A DNA stretch of 7,075 nt from Gemmatimonadota bacterium. Lineage in GTDB: Bacteria; Gemmatimonadota; Gemmatimonadetes; Longimicrobiales; Gaopeijiaceae. Below, piece after piece: positions 5,020-7,075 of the stretch (position 1 is its first letter; every line of letters starts with the position of its first letter). The notes under the pieces were generated by a model that was not told the origin of the DNA, did not search any database, and worked only from the letters and a program-made list of their open reading frames with translations. The stretch covers positions 1-7,075 of the forward strand of contig PWZC01000269.1 in NCBI GenBank assembly GCA_003567615.1, written 5' to 3'. The position numbers and the translations under genes were made by a program.

Positions 5020-6285
5020 ATGTCCCGTCCCTACGCCCACCTCCGCGCAACGGATCCCGAGATCTATCAGGCCGTGCAGGCCGAGACCCGGCGGCAGGCC
5101 TATGGTCTGGAGCTCATTGCTTCGGAGAACTTCGTGTCCCGTGCCGTCATGGAAACCATGGGCACGGTGATGACGAACAAATACGCCGAGGGACTCCCAG
5201 GAAAGCGGTACTACGGGGGATGCGAGTTCGTGGATCAGGCCGAGGAGCTGGCCCGGAGTCGGGCGCTGGAGCTCTTCGGGGCCGACCATGTGAATGTCCA
5301 ACCCCACTCCGGCGCCCAGGCCAACATGGCCGTCTTCCTAGCCTTCCTGAAGCCCGGGGATTCCATCCTGGGGATGAGCCTGAGCCATGGTGGGCACCTC
5401 ACCCACGGATCTCCCGTAAACGCTTCCGGGATTCTCTACGACGTCACCTCCTACGGAGTGGACGAGGAGAGCGGCCTCGTGGATTACGACGCCGTACGGG
5501 ACGCCGCCCTCCGCATCGGTCCGCGCATGATCATCGCCGGGGCCAGCGCCTACCCGCGGATCCTGGACTTCGAGGCGTTCGGCCAGATCGCCCGGGAAGT
5601 GGATGCCCCCCTCCTGGTGGACATGGCCCACATCGCCGGTCTGGTTGCCGCCGGTGTCCATCCGAGCCCGGTGCCCCATGCCGACCTGGTCACCACCACG
5701 ACCCACAAGACCCTCCGTGGCCCGCGGGGTGGCCTCATCCTCAGTCGGGCCGAACACGCTCGGGCCGTGGACAAGGCCGTATTTCCAGGCACCCAGGGTG
5801 GCCCGCTCATGCACATCATCGCAGCCAAGGCCGTGGCGTTCCGAGAAGCGCTGGATCCGTCGTTCCGGGGGTATCAGGAGCAGATCGTGGCCAACGCCCG
5901 GGCGCTTGGCGCCCGCCTGATGGAGCGAGGACTGGACCTGGTATCCGGTGGGACCGATACCCATCTGGTGTTGGTCGATCTCCGGAACCGGGGCGAGCTC
6001 ACAGGGAAGGAGGCCGAGACCCGACTCGAGTCGGCGGGAATCACCGTGAACAAGAACACGGTTCCAGGTGAGACCCGCTCCCCCTTCGTCACCTCCGGCC
6101 TCCGGATCGGGACTCCGGCGCTGACGAGCCGTGGGATGAAGGAAGCGGAGATGGTGCGGGTGGCCGACTGGATCGCCGACATCGTGGACGCGCCGGGAAG
6201 CGACGAGGTTCGGGACCGGGTGCGCGGCGAGATCATCGAGTTCTGCCGCCAGTTCCCCCTGTACCCTGAGCTTCTGGATGACTGA
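5020..6285 (+). CDS. glyA: Serine hydroxymethyltransferase
   Basis: A 421-residue PLP enzyme that interconverts serine and glycine while moving a one-carbon unit to and from tetrahydrofolate; cytoplasmic, normally a homodimer in bacteria. It spans the full family length. The PLP lysine is Lys230 in TTTTHKTLRGPRGG (E. coli Lys229), preceded by Asp201 and His204 in DMAHIAGL, which contact the cofactor. Glu57 and Tyr65 in NKYAEGLPGKRYYGG and His126 in SHGGHLTHG align at the same numbers as in the E. coli enzyme. Arg362 in SGLRIGTPALTSRG is the expected substrate-carboxylate arginine. The start has a good ribosome binding site and gives the normal N-terminus, with ELIASEN at 31-37. Nothing is truncated or odd. 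It lies 131 nt after the amino-acid dehydrogenase and 104 nt before the next gene, so operon membership with either is uncertain. Confidence 0.98.
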   Translation: MSRPYAHLRATDPEIYQAVQAETRRQAYGLELIASENFVSRAVMETMGTVMTNKYAEGLPGKRYYGGCEFVDQAEELARSRALELFGADHVNVQPHSGAQANMAVFLAFLKPGDSILGMSLSHGGHLTHGSPVNASGILYDVTSYGVDEESGLVDYDAVRDAALRIGPRMIIAGASAYPRILDFEAFGQIAREVDAPLLVDMAHIAGLVAAGVHPSPVPHADLVTTTTHKTLRGPRGGLILSRAEHARAVDKAVFPGTQGGPLMHIIAAKAVAFREALDPSFRGYQEQIVANARALGARLMERGLDLVSGGTDTHLVLVDLRNRGELTGKEAETRLESAGITVNKNTVPGETRSPFVTSGLRIGTPALTSRGMKEAEMVRVADWIADIVDAPGSDEVRDRVRGEIIEFCRQFPLYPELLDD

Positions 6286-6389
6286 CCGGCGCCGGATCGC
6301 ACCCCGTGATGGCCAGCTCCCCGGTCCAGCGGGCGCTTGGGGCCCTGAAGCCCTGGCGTCCACCGCCGACGCATCCCACTATCCTCCGT

Positions 6390-6770
6390 ATGACTGAAGT
6401 CCAATTTGCCGAGGAGATCCTGGAGCGACTCACCCGTCGCAATCCCCATTTCCAGGGGAAGGCGTACGGGTTTGTCCTGTCCGCTCTCCACTACGTCATG
6501 GACGGCCTCGAGAATCCCCGTCATATCTCCGGCACCGAGCTCGCCCACGGGGTCCGAGCCCTGGCCATCCGGGAGTTCGGACCCATGGCCCGGACGGTCC
6601 TGGGTTTCTGGGGCATCCACAGTACCGAGCACGTCGGTGAGATCGTCTTTGCCCTGGTTGAAGCCGGGGTCCTCATTAAGGAGGACAACGACTCCCTCGA
6701 GGATTTCCGGGATCTGTTCGATTTCGAGGTGGCCTTCGAGCGGGAGTACCCGTGGGGGACCGGAGGGTGA
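6390..6770 (+). CDS. Conserved small protein, Minf_1886-like, function unknown
   Basis: A 126-residue acidic, soluble protein with no signal peptide or membrane segment. I recognise the pattern of the family NCBI calls Minf_1886 (first described, as I recall, from Planctomycetes/Verrucomicrobia). The conserved pieces seen are AYGFVLSALHYVM (25-37), HISGTELAHGVR (45-56), FGPMARTVLGFWGI (63-76), STEHVGEIVFALVEAGVL (78-95) and DSLEDFRDLFDFEVAF (101-116). No catalytic motif is evident, and I know of no assigned function. The ATG at 6390 matches where homologues begin. The frame is open back to 6306, but the extra 28 residues are Pro/Arg-rich and look untranslated. No Shine-Dalgarno precedes the ATG. 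It sits between glyA and nnr, 54 nt before the latter. The gap 6286-6389 shows only GC-rich palindromes and no clear terminator. Confidence 0.82.
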   Translation: MTEVQFAEEILERLTRRNPHFQGKAYGFVLSALHYVMDGLENPRHISGTELAHGVRALAIREFGPMARTVLGFWGIHSTEHVGEIVFALVEAGVLIKEDNDSLEDFRDLFDFEVAFEREYPWGTGG

Positions 6771-6812
6771 TTCCAGAGGGACCCGGGAGGCCCCTTTCGC
6801 CGGTTCCTGTCC

Positions 6813-6824
6813 TATGATCCTTCC
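6813..6824 (+). promoter_or_regulatory. Candidate -10 element for a leaderless nnr transcript
   Basis: TATGAT at 6813-6818 (5 of 6 to TATAAT) is followed by 6 nt and then the nnr ATG at 6825, so the expected start (7 nt after the last -10 base) falls on the A of the ATG. No Shine-Dalgarno lies within 15 nt of the ATG; the nearest G-rich run, GGGAGG at 6785-6790, is too far upstream. No -35 match is seen. Read-through from the upstream gene is also possible. Confidence 0.4.
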
Positions 6825-7075
6825 ATGAACCCTTCTCCCCGCATCCCCTTTCTCGGTCGTCCCGAGTTGGCGCTTCCCACCGGCGCCGAAGCGGCGGCCT
6901 TCGATCGCCGGGCCATAGAGCGGCTGGGTGTTCCTGGACCGGTCCTCATGGAGAACGCCGGTCGTGAGGCCGCGCGCCTGCTTCATCAACTGGTCCCCCG
7001 AGGCCCCGTGGCCGTCGTCGTGGGCTCCGGGAACAATGGGGGGGACGGGGTTGTCCTGGCCCGGACCCTCACGGC
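6825..7075 (+). CDS. nnr: NAD(P)H-hydrate epimerase domain (YjeF_N / Nnr), 5' end only
   Basis: The first 83 codons of a gene cut by the window edge. The YjeF N-terminal domain epimerises R/S forms of damaged, hydrated NAD(P)H (NAD(P)HX) so that the partner dehydratase can repair it. Seen: an entry helix with AAFDRRAIERLGVPGPVLMENAGR (24-47), where MENAGR is a family signature, and VVVGSGNNGGDGVVLAR (64-80) with the glycine-rich GSGNNGGDG nucleotide-binding loop at 67-75. In most bacteria this domain is fused to a C-terminal ADP/ATP-dependent NAD(P)HX dehydratase (about 500 residues in total); whether that is so here lies beyond the edge. The ATG at 6825 leaves a short, slightly long N-terminal tail (residues 1-18) before the conserved domain. 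There is no Shine-Dalgarno, but a -10 element is positioned for leaderless expression. Confidence 0.93.
   Translation, partial: MNPSPRIPFLGRPELALPTGAEAAAFDRRAIERLGVPGPVLMENAGREAARLLHQLVPRGPVAVVVGSGNNGGDGVVLARTLT

Noticed and set aside
6286..6295. Perfect palindrome CCGGCGCCGG directly after the glyA stop
   Set aside because: With no loop it cannot form a normal terminator hairpin, and no T-run follows. Such G/C palindromes occur by chance in this composition.
6936..6945. Palindrome GGACCGGTCC inside nnr, related to the leader repeats
   Set aside because: It encodes the Gly-Pro-Val part of the conserved VPGPVLMENAG segment, so protein coding explains it. It also warns that the CCGGTC word is not restricted to leaders.

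Overview
The window is a GC-rich bacterial chromosome segment with every recognisable gene on the + strand. Strong G/C preference at third codon positions, six TGA stops and one TAG, and the gene set (a small Minf_1886-like protein between glyA and a YjeF-type gene, next to a short-chain acyl-CoA module) make me think of Gemmatimonadota. That is an impression from remembered gene neighbourhoods, not a computed assignment; another high-GC phylum is possible.

Layout: (1) 1-107, the last 34 codons of an upstream gene, possibly an MBL-fold hydrolase. (2) 108-315, a leader with a plausible sigma-70-type promoter. (3) 316-3676, a lipid/acyl-CoA block: thiolase, 3-hydroxybutyryl-CoA dehydrogenase and acyl-CoA dehydrogenase, the last two abutting or overlapping. 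(4) 3833-4888, a leucine-dehydrogenase-type amino-acid dehydrogenase preceded by a strong inverted repeat. (5) 5020-6285, glyA (serine hydroxymethyltransferase). (6) 6390-6770, a small conserved protein of unknown function (Minf_1886-like). (7) 6825 to the window end, the start of an NAD(P)H-hydrate epimerase (YjeF_N/Nnr) gene, cut by the edge.

How the genes could work together: the amino-acid dehydrogenase would deaminate Leu/Val/Ile to 2-oxo acids. The acyl-CoA dehydrogenase, 3-hydroxyacyl-CoA dehydrogenase and thiolase would carry out three of the four beta-oxidation steps on a short-chain or branched acyl-CoA. The enoyl-CoA hydratase and the branched-chain 2-oxoacid dehydrogenase needed to complete either route are not in this window. 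glyA and nnr are housekeeping genes (one-carbon metabolism; repair of hydrated NAD(P)H).

The region is largely ordinary central metabolism. I found no mobile element, CRISPR array, tRNA/rRNA gene or defence-like system. The points most worth a second look are the hairpin/inverted repeat before the amino-acid dehydrogenase, a likely leaderless start for nnr, the uncharacterised 126-residue protein, and an acyl-CoA dehydrogenase with a degenerate flavin/substrate-loop motif.
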